From NCBI GenBank assembly GCA_021791055.1, contig JAJYXI010000028.1:46908-110907 (forward strand): a stretch of DNA of 64,000 bases. The letters are read 5' to 3'. A program made the translations under genes and the position numbers. The stretch comes from Nitrospirota bacterium (GTDB lineage Bacteria > Nitrospirota > Thermodesulfovibrionia > Thermodesulfovibrionales > Dissulfurispiraceae). Each line of letters opens with the position of its first letter. The stretch's first letter is position 1. Below the pieces are notes generated by a model, which was not told the DNA's origin, did no database searches, and saw only the letters and a program-made list of their open reading frames with translations. Shown piece by piece: positions 27,984 through 36,558 of this stretch.

Positions 27984-30900
27984 ATGTTTGCGCCATATAA
28001 TCTTTTCTTCATAGTTTTATGCTATCTCATTCTCCTTTTTGCAGTAGCATATTATGCTGAGAAAAAGGAGAAGGCAGGCAGAAGCATTGTTAACAATCCT
28101 TATATTTATTCCCTTTCCCTCGCTGTATACTGCACATCATGGACATTCTACGGAAGCGTTGGCAAGGCAGCCACTTCAGGCCTGTCGTTCCTTACGACAT
28201 ACATGGGCCCTACCCTCATGGCCGCCATATGGCTTGTTGTACTGAAGAAGATCGTGAGGCTTGCAAAGGCAAACAGGATTACCACAGTATCGGACTTTAT
28301 AGGGTCAAGATACGGCAAGTCCCTTTTCCTTTCTGCACTGGTCACAATTGTTGCTGTGGTAGGCATTATTCCATACCTCGGATTGCAGATAAAGGCAATT
28401 ATAAGCACATTCACGATTATATCCGGAGAGATAAAGGGAAGTGCGGCAGCAGGACTTTTTATTACATCAATACTCGGGATATTCGCAATCATCTTTGGCG
28501 CCAGACGGCTCGATTCTTCAGAGAGGCACGGCGGACTTGTCTTTGCAATCGCCTTTGAATCGATTGTTAAACTTATTGCATTTATTGCAGTTGGTGTTTT
28601 TGTAACATTTGGACTGTTTGACGGATTTGGCGATATATTTGACAGGATTAAGAATTCAGAGCACTCTGTTCTGCTTTTTCTTGGGACAGGAACAGGAACG
28701 ACCTATTTCGAATGGTTTGCGCTCCTCTTTCTTTCCATGATGGCAATAATGTTTCTTCCTCGACAGTTCCAGATGGCGGTTGTAGAGAACTATGACGAAG
28801 AACACATAACAAAGGCTGCATGGCTTTTCCCGCTCTATCTCTTCCTCATAAACATCTTTGTATTACCAATAGCCTTCGGTGGACTTTTACAGGGTAGCAC
28901 AGAAAAAATGGCAGATTACTTTGTCCTGACCATACCTCTGAATAATGGGGAGAAATACCTGTCGCTCCTTGCATTTATAGGCGGATTTTCTGCTGCAACA
29001 GGCATGGTAATTGTCGAAGCTCTGGCTTTAAGCACCATGGTAATGAACAGCTTAATCATGCCCGCGCTCATAAATTTTCATGATGCCCCTAAATTCCCGT
29101 CGGTAGTCTTGAATATAAAGAGGCTCGTCATCTTGGGGATTGTCTTTTCAGGCTACTTTTTCGCAACATCCATCGGCGAGTTTTACAGCCTCGTGGATAT
29201 GGGTCTTAAATCCTTTGAGGCAGTGACACTTTTTGCTCCTGCATTCTTTTTAGGCCTTTACTGGAAAAAAGGTACAAAGATGGGAGCGACGGCAGGGCTT
29301 ATTGCCGGTTTTAGCGTATGGTTCTACACCCTTATAGTACCTGCATTGATTAAGGCAGGCATTGTAAAAAATATAGGCATTGTCGCAATCCTCGCCAACT
29401 CCGAGATGTTCAATCCTCACAGCTTATTCGGCGTTCATGAGCTCGGCAAATGGGGAAACTCCCTTTTCTGGGGCATGTTTTTTAATCTTTTGTTTTATGT
29501 CGGAGTATCTGTATTTACGAGGCAGTCAAAGGACGAAGAGATCCAGTCACTTATATTTGTGGAATCCTATGAAAGCGTAAAAGAGCTTGCCGGCGGAGGC
29601 TCTTACACTGTTAATGACATAGAAGACATTCTCGCACAATACCTTGGCAGGACAGATGCAAGGGAGGCGATATTCGGTTTTTTGTCGAGGAAAAACAAAA
29701 AGCGCGATGAGCTCACATCAAAAGAGCTTTTTGAGTTGAGAGACGAGTCAGAAAAGATTCTCTCAGGAGCAATAGGCTCCTCCATTGCAGCGATTATCTT
29801 CGAAAACAAACTCGTTTTAACAGAAAAAGAAAGGGGAGAGCTTTCAGAGTCCATCAAGCACATTACAGAGAGCCTGAGATTTTCCCGCCAGGAGCTTGCA
29901 TCAGCAAACAGAGAACTGTCGTATCTTAAGGAGTTCAGCGAAAACATCATAGAGAGCGCACCTGTAGGCATTGCCACCATAGACGCGTTATTGAAGGTCA
30001 ATTACTGGAACAGAGAAATAGAGACAATCACAGGCATAAGGAGATCGGATGCATACAATAAATCAATAATAGTATTAATGCCGTGGATTCCCGTCGATAT
30101 ACTCTTACGGAATGAACAGAAAGAGATATCATTCCAGACCCCTGACCACCAGACATTTAATATAAATATCAGCCCCTTTAAAGATTCATCTGGATCTTTG
30201 GCAGGAGGATATGTTGTTATCCTCGAAGAAATAACAGAAAAGAAAAAGATGGAGGAGCAGTTATTGCAGACATCAAAGCTCGCAAGCATAGGCAAACTGA
30301 CCGCAGGCATATCCCACGAAATCGGTAATCCCCTTGCTTCCATCTCATCCCTGGTGCAAGAACTCAAGGAATTACAAATAAAATCCAAAGAAAAGGGGTC
30401 TGCGGAAAATTTTTCAGAGAAAAATTTTCCGGGGTATGGCGATGCAGAATTTACAGAGGAATCACTGAAGACCATAAACAGCCATATAGAAAGGATTGCA
30501 AAGATAGTCCGCAGTCTCGGCGACTTTGCAAGAATATCTTCTGCAGAAAAAACAGCATCCGATATTTCGGAAATCCTTGAACGCACCATTAACTTGGTGA
30601 AATACGACAAGAGGTTTAAGAATATCCAGCTTGTAACCGAGATAGGGGATATTCCCGGGTTAGTGATCAATCCCGACCAGATACAGCAGGTATTTTTAAA
30701 TCTCATGCTCAATGCCCTCGATGCAATGCCTGAAGGCGGCAATCTCAATATCAAAATGGAAAAGACAGGAGATCTTATTGAAATAGTCTTCAGCGATACA
30801 GGTGTCGGGATTGACGAATCAGTGATTGACAGAATATTCGATCCGTTCTTCACCACAAAGCCCCTTGGCAAAGGCACCGGATTAGGCCTCAGCATCTGCT

Positions 30901-31001
30901 ATGGTATAATCAGGGAGCATAGCGGGACAATAACAGTAAAGAGCAAAAGGGGAGAAGGGACTAAGTTTGTAATCAGGCTTCCAGTGCAATCCAATGTCTG
31001 A
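27984..31001 (+). CDS. Sodium/solute symporter fused to PAS-histidine kinase (CbrA-like)
   Basis: N-terminal 12+ TM SSS domain, PAS, SHEIGNPLASISSLVQEL H-box, GTGLGLSICYGI. Confidence 0.92.
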   Translation: MFAPYNLFFIVLCYLILLFAVAYYAEKKEKAGRSIVNNPYIYSLSLAVYCTSWTFYGSVGKAATSGLSFLTTYMGPTLMAAIWLVVLKKIVRLAKANRITTVSDFIGSRYGKSLFLSALVTIVAVVGIIPYLGLQIKAIISTFTIISGEIKGSAAAGLFITSILGIFAIIFGARRLDSSERHGGLVFAIAFESIVKLIAFIAVGVFVTFGLFDGFGDIFDRIKNSEHSVLLFLGTGTGTTYFEWFALLFLSMMAIMFLPRQFQMAVVENYDEEHITKAAWLFPLYLFLINIFVLPIAFGGLLQGSTEKMADYFVLTIPLNNGEKYLSLLAFIGGFSAATGMVIVEALALSTMVMNSLIMPALINFHDAPKFPSVVLNIKRLVILGIVFSGYFFATSIGEFYSLVDMGLKSFEAVTLFAPAFFLGLYWKKGTKMGATAGLIAGFSVWFYTLIVPALIKAGIVKNIGIVAILANSEMFNPHSLFGVHELGKWGNSLFWGMFFNLLFYVGVSVFTRQSKDEEIQSLIFVESYESVKELAGGGSYTVNDIEDILAQYLGRTDAREAIFGFLSRKNKKRDELTSKELFELRDESEKILSGAIGSSIAAIIFENKLVLTEKERGELSESIKHITESLRFSRQELASANRELSYLKEFSENIIESAPVGIATIDALLKVNYWNREIETITGIRRSDAYNKSIIVLMPWIPVDILLRNEQKEISFQTPDHQTFNINISPFKDSSGSLAGGYVVILEEITEKKKMEEQLLQTSKLASIGKLTAGISHEIGNPLASISSLVQELKELQIKSKEKGSAENFSEKNFPGYGDAEFTEESLKTINSHIERIAKIVRSLGDFARISSAEKTASDISEILERTINLVKYDKRFKNIQLVTEIGDIPGLVINPDQIQQVFLNLMLNALDAMPEGGNLNIKMEKTGDLIEIVFSDTGVGIDESVIDRIFDPFFTTKPLGKGTGLGLSICYGIIREHSGTITVKSKRGEGTKFVIRLPVQSNV
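30394..30435 (+). repeat. Family B in-frame palindromic element, copy 1 (histidine kinase)
   Basis: CGGAAAATTTTTC-aga-GAAAAATTTTCCG perfect stem; encodes KGSAENFSEKNFPG. Confidence 0.8.
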
Positions 31002-32340
31002 ACGGTTACTTATAGTTGAAGATGAAGAGACGCTCAGCGCATCCCTGAAAAGGGTTTTTTTAAGGGACGGCTATGAGGTGGATACCTCAGGCAGTGCAGA
31101 GTCCGGGCTCGAAATGCTCGAAAACGGCCTTTACGACCTCATAATAACAGACATCATCCTTCCGGGAATCGACGGCATAGAGCTCCTGAGAAGAATAAAA
31201 GAAAAATTTCCTGAAAAAATTGTAATTATAGTCACGGCATACGCATCTCTGGAGACCGCTGTAGAAGCGCTAAGAGCAGGCGCTTATGATTATGTTGTAA
31301 AGCCGATAATCCATGAAGAGATAAAGCAGATTGTGAAGAATGCCCTAAAACAGAGGGCGCTTCAGGCAGAAAACGTCCTCCTTAAAAAGCAGATAGAGAG
31401 ACAATACGACTTCAGCAGAATTATAGGCGAAAGTCCCTCGATGCAGAAGATAATTAACGAGGTAAAGAAGATTGCAGATGCAAGGAGCAATGTGCTTTTG
31501 CTGGGAGAGACAGGGACAGGAAAAGAACTCGTTTCAAGGGCTATCCACTTTAACAGCAGCAGGGCGGACAAGCCTTTTATACCCATAAACTGCAGCGCCA
31601 TCCCTGAAAATCTCCTTGAGTCAGAGCTCTTCGGCCATGTAAGAGGAGCTTTTACAGGAGCGATAACCTCAAAGAAAGGGCTTTTTGAAGAGGCAAACGG
31701 AGGCACGGTATTTCTTGATGAGATAGGGGATTTGAGCATTGGGCTCCAATCAAAACTACTGCGTGTTCTGGAAGATCAGGAGATAAGGCCTGTTGGCGGA
31801 ACACAGAGTATTAAGGTTGATCTCAGGTTTATTACCGCCACAAACAGGGATATAGAGAAAGCTGTAAAAGAAGGCAGTTTCAGGGAAGACCTCTTTTACA
31901 GGATAAATGTTATTACCATAAAGCTTCCGCCTTTGAGGGAAAGGAAGGAAGACATAGAACTTCTTGTCAGATTTTTTATCCAAAAATATTCGAAAGATCT
32001 CGGCAAGGCAGTAAATGAAATAGACGATGCGGCATTGAAGATTCTCAAGACATATCACTGGCATGGCAATATAAGGGAGCTGCAGAATATAATCGAAAGG
32101 GCAATTTTAATATCGGAGGACGGCATTATTAAAGTCGAGCATTTACCCGAAGGCATAAAGGCAGAAGGGTCATTTCTGCATCAGGCCGTTACCGGCAAGC
32201 TCTCCATTGAGGATTACACCAAGGCATTTATACAGAAATACCAGAATGAATTCAATGAGCAGCAGCTTGCGGACATGCTCGGCATTACAAGGAAATCCCT
32301 CTGGGAAAAGAGAAAGCGATGGGGAATAACGAGGGAATAA
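30994..32340 (+). CDS. NtrC-family sigma54-dependent response regulator
   Basis: Receiver domain, GETGTGKELVSRAIH, ELFGHVRGAFTGA (GAFTGA), Fis-like C-terminus. Confidence 0.96.
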   Translation: MSERLLIVEDEETLSASLKRVFLRDGYEVDTSGSAESGLEMLENGLYDLIITDIILPGIDGIELLRRIKEKFPEKIVIIVTAYASLETAVEALRAGAYDYVVKPIIHEEIKQIVKNALKQRALQAENVLLKKQIERQYDFSRIIGESPSMQKIINEVKKIADARSNVLLLGETGTGKELVSRAIHFNSSRADKPFIPINCSAIPENLLESELFGHVRGAFTGAITSKKGLFEEANGGTVFLDEIGDLSIGLQSKLLRVLEDQEIRPVGGTQSIKVDLRFITATNRDIEKAVKEGSFREDLFYRINVITIKLPPLRERKEDIELLVRFFIQKYSKDLGKAVNEIDDAALKILKTYHWHGNIRELQNIIERAILISEDGIIKVEHLPEGIKAEGSFLHQAVTGKLSIEDYTKAFIQKYQNEFNEQQLADMLGITRKSLWEKRKRWGITRE

Positions 32341-32344
32341 ATAC

Positions 32345-34456
32345 ATGAACAAGATACTCACTGTATGCCCATATTGCGGCTGCGGCTGCGGCCTCTACCT
32401 CCATGTGGAAAATGGGCAGATTGTTGGCGTCTCTCCGAGCAGGTCTCATCCGGTAAACATGGGAAGCCTCTGCGTAAAGGGATGGAATGCCCATGAATTC
32501 ATTGCCCACCCTGACAGGCTGAAATATCCTTTAATTAGAAAAAATAGACGGGGGTCCCCGGAAAATCGCAGATTTTCAGGGGTATCGTGGGATGAGGCCC
32601 TGAATCTTGTGGCTGCCATACTCGATGAGATTAAGAAAAAACACGGCCCCGACTCCATAGGAATTCTAAGCTCTGCAAAGTGCACAAATGAAGAGAACTA
32701 TCTGATGATGAAGTTTGCGAGGGCAGTCCTGGGGACGAACAACATAGACCACTGCGCAAGACTCTGCCATTCCTCCACCGTTGGAGGGCTTGCAGCAGCA
32801 TTCGGCTCAGGCGCCATGACCAATTCCATAAGCGAGATTGCTGATGCAAAGGTCCTCTTTGTCATCGGTTCAAACACAACAGAGCAGCACCCGATGATCG
32901 GAATGCATATGCTCGAGGCCGTGGATAGAGGCGCCACGCTGATAGTGGCGGATCCAAGAAGGACAAAGATAGCCGAGTTTGCGCACATCCATTTAAGACA
33001 AAAGAGCGGCACGGATGTTGCCCTACTCATGGGAATAATGAATGCCATCGTAAATGAAGGGCTTGTGGATGTGGACTTTGTAAGGAGAAGGACAGAGAAT
33101 TTCGATACATTCGAAGAAACCCTGAGACGCTATTCTCCGGATATTGTTGAAGGCATTACAGGCGTTAAGGCAGGTGACATAAGAAGGGTCGCAAGGATTT
33201 ATGCCATGGAAAAGCGATCCATGCTCTTTTATGCCATGGGCATTACCCAGCATATAACAGGTGTCGACAATGTAAGGGCATGCGCCAATCTTGTGATGCT
33301 TACAGGCCATATAGGACTGCCCATGTCGGGACTCAACCCTCTTAGGGGACAGAACAATGTTCAGGGAGCCTGCGATATGGGGGGGCTTCCCAATGTTTAC
33401 TCTGGCTACCAGACAGTAACGGACCCGGGGGCGAGAAAGAAGTTTGAGATGGCATGGAGGAGGAGGCTTCCTGAAAAACCCGGGCTCACATTGATGGAGA
33501 TGATGGACAGGGCGTACGAAGGAAAACTGAAGGCAATGTATATAATGGGGGAGAATCCTTTGATTTCAGACCCGGACCTCACGCATGTAAGAGAGGCGCT
33601 GGAGAGGCTCGAATTTTTAGTGGTTCAGGACATATTCCCAAACGAGACATCGGAGTATGCAGATGTAATACTCCCTGCATCGTCTTACGCAGAAAAAGAC
33701 GGAACATTCACAAACACAGAGCGCAGGGTTCAGCTTCTCGGAAAGGCCATTGAGCCCGTAGGCGAATCGAGGCCGGACTGGGAAATAATCTCCGACCTTT
33801 CAAGCAGGATGGGATATACAATGAATTACAGGGGGACTTATGAGATAATGGAGGAAATAGCCCTTCTCACACCTTCCTACGGCGGCATATTACATCACAG
33901 GCTGCAGGAAGGCTTTGGATTACAGTGGCCATGTCATGATATAAACCATTCAGGAACACAATATCTCCACAGGAAGAAGTTTGCCCGGGGTCTCGGCACA
34001 TTCATTACTGTGGATTTTGTTCCGCCAGATGAGCCGCCTGATGATGAATATCCGTTCCTGCTCACAACAGGCCGTGTCTATTTCCGCTATCACACAGGGA
34101 CAATGTGCGGAAGGACTGCTGTGCTTGAGAGGGAAGAGCCCGAATCCTTTGTGGAGATAAATCCTGATGACGCAGAAAGACTGGGTATAAGGAACAGGTC
34201 AATGGTGAAGGTTAGTTCAAGGAGGGGAGCCATTGAGCTCAAGGCATATGTTACAAATAGAACTCCCCTGGGTATTGTCTTTATCCCATTCCATTTCAGG
34301 GATGCTGCAGCAAATATACTCACGAACCCTGCAACGGATCCGAGTGCAAAGATACCAGAATATAAGGTATGCGCAGTAAAAGTAGAGCCCCTTGTCAGAC
34401 CTCAAAAAGTAAAGAGGGTTCCTTCTGTGGATTTAGAGGCATTGAGGATTACATGA
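32345..34456 (+). CDS. Molybdopterin formate dehydrogenase alpha subunit (FdhF-like, Cys variant)
   Basis: CPYCGCGCGLYLHVENG...CVKG 4Fe-4S; DHCARLCHSSTVGGL active site with Cys. Confidence 0.9.
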   Translation: MNKILTVCPYCGCGCGLYLHVENGQIVGVSPSRSHPVNMGSLCVKGWNAHEFIAHPDRLKYPLIRKNRRGSPENRRFSGVSWDEALNLVAAILDEIKKKHGPDSIGILSSAKCTNEENYLMMKFARAVLGTNNIDHCARLCHSSTVGGLAAAFGSGAMTNSISEIADAKVLFVIGSNTTEQHPMIGMHMLEAVDRGATLIVADPRRTKIAEFAHIHLRQKSGTDVALLMGIMNAIVNEGLVDVDFVRRRTENFDTFEETLRRYSPDIVEGITGVKAGDIRRVARIYAMEKRSMLFYAMGITQHITGVDNVRACANLVMLTGHIGLPMSGLNPLRGQNNVQGACDMGGLPNVYSGYQTVTDPGARKKFEMAWRRRLPEKPGLTLMEMMDRAYEGKLKAMYIMGENPLISDPDLTHVREALERLEFLVVQDIFPNETSEYADVILPASSYAEKDGTFTNTERRVQLLGKAIEPVGESRPDWEIISDLSSRMGYTMNYRGTYEIMEEIALLTPSYGGILHHRLQEGFGLQWPCHDINHSGTQYLHRKKFARGLGTFITVDFVPPDEPPDDEYPFLLTTGRVYFRYHTGTMCGRTAVLEREEPESFVEINPDDAERLGIRNRSMVKVSSRRGAIELKAYVTNRTPLGIVFIPFHFRDAAANILTNPATDPSAKIPEYKVCAVKVEPLVRPQKVKRVPSVDLEALRIT
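32550..32584 (+). repeat. Family B in-frame palindromic element, copy 2 (fdhA)
   Basis: GGGGGTCCCCGGAAAATCgcaGATTTTCAGGGGT; encodes RGSPENRRFSG. Confidence 0.8.
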
Positions 34457-35541
34457 AGGGCGAATTTATACTGGATAGAAACCATCTCTCCTACTGGCTC
34501 AGGCAGATGAGAAAAAGCAGGGAGCTTATCGGGCCTTTGATGGACGGCGGGAAGGACATTGTCTTTAAAAGTGTTGATAAAATCCACGAACTTGTTCTTG
34601 ACTGTCCGGCATCACTGCCATCGCCAAAGGAATTCCTTTTCCCTCAATACGAGTCCATGCTCAGATTTACCCCCCTACACCTCCCCCTTACCAAGGGGGG
34701 GCAGGGGGGGGTGTCTTTGTCAGAAAAGGCAATTGAAGACCTGTCAGACAAAACAAAAAGGGTCATATTTGGCGTAAGATCATGCGACATCTCTGCATTA
34801 AGCCTCATGGATAAATTCTACATCGAAGGACACAAAGACCCGTATTATGCCAGGAGAAGGGAGAACACCCTCTTTATATCCATCGTATGCAACAATCCGG
34901 ATCCTACATGCTTCTGCATCGGACTTGGGACAGGGCCTTATCTTGAAAAAGGATTTGACATACAGATGACAGACCTCGGTGACAGGTATTTTGTACAAAT
35001 AGGCTCTCACGAAGGCGCTAAAACAGTAAAGGCAATGTCCTTTCTTTTCAGAAGGCCGCAGAAAACGGATTATGAAGACCAATATGAGGTCTTTCTGAGT
35101 TCAAAGGCACGGTTCCACAAAAGAATAAACCTTGAAGGAATAAGGCAGATGATCCTTGAGGAAAAAGTTAAAGACGACTTCTGGCAGTGGGTTGCCGGCA
35201 GGTGCTTTGAATGCGGAGGATGTGTCTATGACTGCCCACTCTGCACCTGTTTCACTGTAACAGACAGGACATATTCTGAAGGCATTGAAAGGGTAAGGCT
35301 CTGGGATACATGCATGTTCAAAGGCTTTACCAGAATGGCAGGCGGAGTCCTGCCCAATGAAAAAATGGTTAAAAGGACAAAGCGTTGGTATTACCATAAG
35401 CTGATTTATTATCCCGAGTCCCTTGGAGGCTTTGGATGCGTGGGATGCGGGAGATGCACCATCACCTGCCCCGGAAAGATTGATATGGCCTCTATTGCAG
35501 CAAGGCTTAAGGGGCTTGTCCTTAACGAGGAGGAAGAATGA
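34453..35541 (+). CDS. 4Fe-4S dicluster protein, AsrA/HydB-like (sulfhydrogenase beta family)
   Basis: VIFGVRSCDISALSLMDKFY; CFECGGCVYDCPLCTC and CVGCGRCTITCPGKID. Confidence 0.85.
   Translation: MKGEFILDRNHLSYWLRQMRKSRELIGPLMDGGKDIVFKSVDKIHELVLDCPASLPSPKEFLFPQYESMLRFTPLHLPLTKGGQGGVSLSEKAIEDLSDKTKRVIFGVRSCDISALSLMDKFYIEGHKDPYYARRRENTLFISIVCNNPDPTCFCIGLGTGPYLEKGFDIQMTDLGDRYFVQIGSHEGAKTVKAMSFLFRRPQKTDYEDQYEVFLSSKARFHKRINLEGIRQMILEEKVKDDFWQWVAGRCFECGGCVYDCPLCTCFTVTDRTYSEGIERVRLWDTCMFKGFTRMAGGVLPNEKMVKRTKRWYYHKLIYYPESLGGFGCVGCGRCTITCPGKIDMASIAARLKGLVLNEEEE
34669..34712 (+). repeat. Family A in-frame palindromic element, copy 5 (asrA-like)
   Basis: ACCCCCCTACACCTCCCCCTTACCAAGGGGGGGCAGGGGGGG; encodes TPLHLPLTKGGQGGV. 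Confidence 0.85.
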
Positions 35542-36377
35542 AGGGCAACCTGAAAAATAATAAGAAAAACGGAAATATATACATCCCTCTGAATGGAAGG
35601 ATTGAGGAGATTATACAACTCACGAGCGATGTAAGGCTTTTCAAGGCAAAGACAGAAATACCCATTGATTACAAGCCCGGTCAGTTCTTCATGATCTCTG
35701 TCTGGGGATCTGGAGAGATTCCCATATCCGTAACATCGCTGCCTGAAAAAAACGGGATGCCTGAGTTATGCATCAGAAAGACAGGCGTTGTCACTACTGC
35801 AATCCATTCTCTACAGACAGGACAATTCGTCGGACTAAGGGGGCCTTACGGCAACGGCTTTCCCATGGATATATCAAAGGGCAGAGATGTGGTGATAGTT
35901 GCCGGCGGTATCGGCATCGCCCCGCTCAGGCCGCTTATACAGCAATTCATAAAAAAGCCGAATGAAACAGGGAAAGTGACCCTCCTTTATGGCTCAAGGA
36001 CACCTGATGAGATTATATTCAGGGATGAAGTGGAAGATTGGAAAAAGAGCGGAATAACAGTGGTCTTAACCGTGGATAAGGGGAATGATAACTGGAATGG
36101 AAATATAGGGCTTGTAACCGGATTTTGGCCAGAAGTGCGCACAAACTTTAAGAATGCAGTAGCCTATATATGCGGCCCCGAAGTTATGATAAAGGCTGCC
36201 ATGAGAGACCTGTTTTTCTTAGGCATGCCTGATGACAGGATAATCACAACCCTTGAGTCCCACATGAAGTGCGGGGTCGGAAAATGCGGACATTGCTATG
36301 CAGGCCCCAAATATATCTGCACAGACGGCCCTGTGTTTTCGTACAAAGAAATCAAAGAGCAATCCATTCTCAAATAA
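35538..36377 (+). CDS. FAD/NAD(P)-binding oxidoreductase, AsrB/HydG-like
   Basis: VIVAGGIGIAPLRPLI; ESHMKCGVGKCGHCYAGPKYIC 2Fe-2S motif. Confidence 0.88.
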   Translation: MKGNLKNNKKNGNIYIPLNGRIEEIIQLTSDVRLFKAKTEIPIDYKPGQFFMISVWGSGEIPISVTSLPEKNGMPELCIRKTGVVTTAIHSLQTGQFVGLRGPYGNGFPMDISKGRDVVIVAGGIGIAPLRPLIQQFIKKPNETGKVTLLYGSRTPDEIIFRDEVEDWKKSGITVVLTVDKGNDNWNGNIGLVTGFWPEVRTNFKNAVAYICGPEVMIKAAMRDLFFLGMPDDRIITTLESHMKCGVGKCGHCYAGPKYICTDGPVFSYKEIKEQSILK

Positions 36378-36514
36378 GCACAAACAGTAGCAAGCAGCGT
36401 TACCTATAGTAACAAAAAAGCCTGCCCATTACTTTTAGTTACAAAATTATAGTCTTCTGTTTTCAGTCCCCGTTTTAACTCCTTGATTTAAAGCAACTTT
36501 TTAAGCTAAGGGGC

Positions 36515-36530
36515 TGGTATTCTATTTGCT
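36515..36530 (+). promoter_or_regulatory. Putative sigma54 promoter TGGTATTCTATTTGCT
   Basis: GG-N10-GC with TGG and TTGCT elements, about 29 nt upstream of ATG 36559. Confidence 0.6.
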
Positions 36531-36558
36531 AAACACATAAAACCATGGAGGCAGCTAA

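Noticed and set aside
32726-32790. Possible selenocysteine formate dehydrogenase
   Set aside because: The active-site position reads CARLCH with a TGC-type Cys codon in a continuous ORF, with no in-frame TGA.
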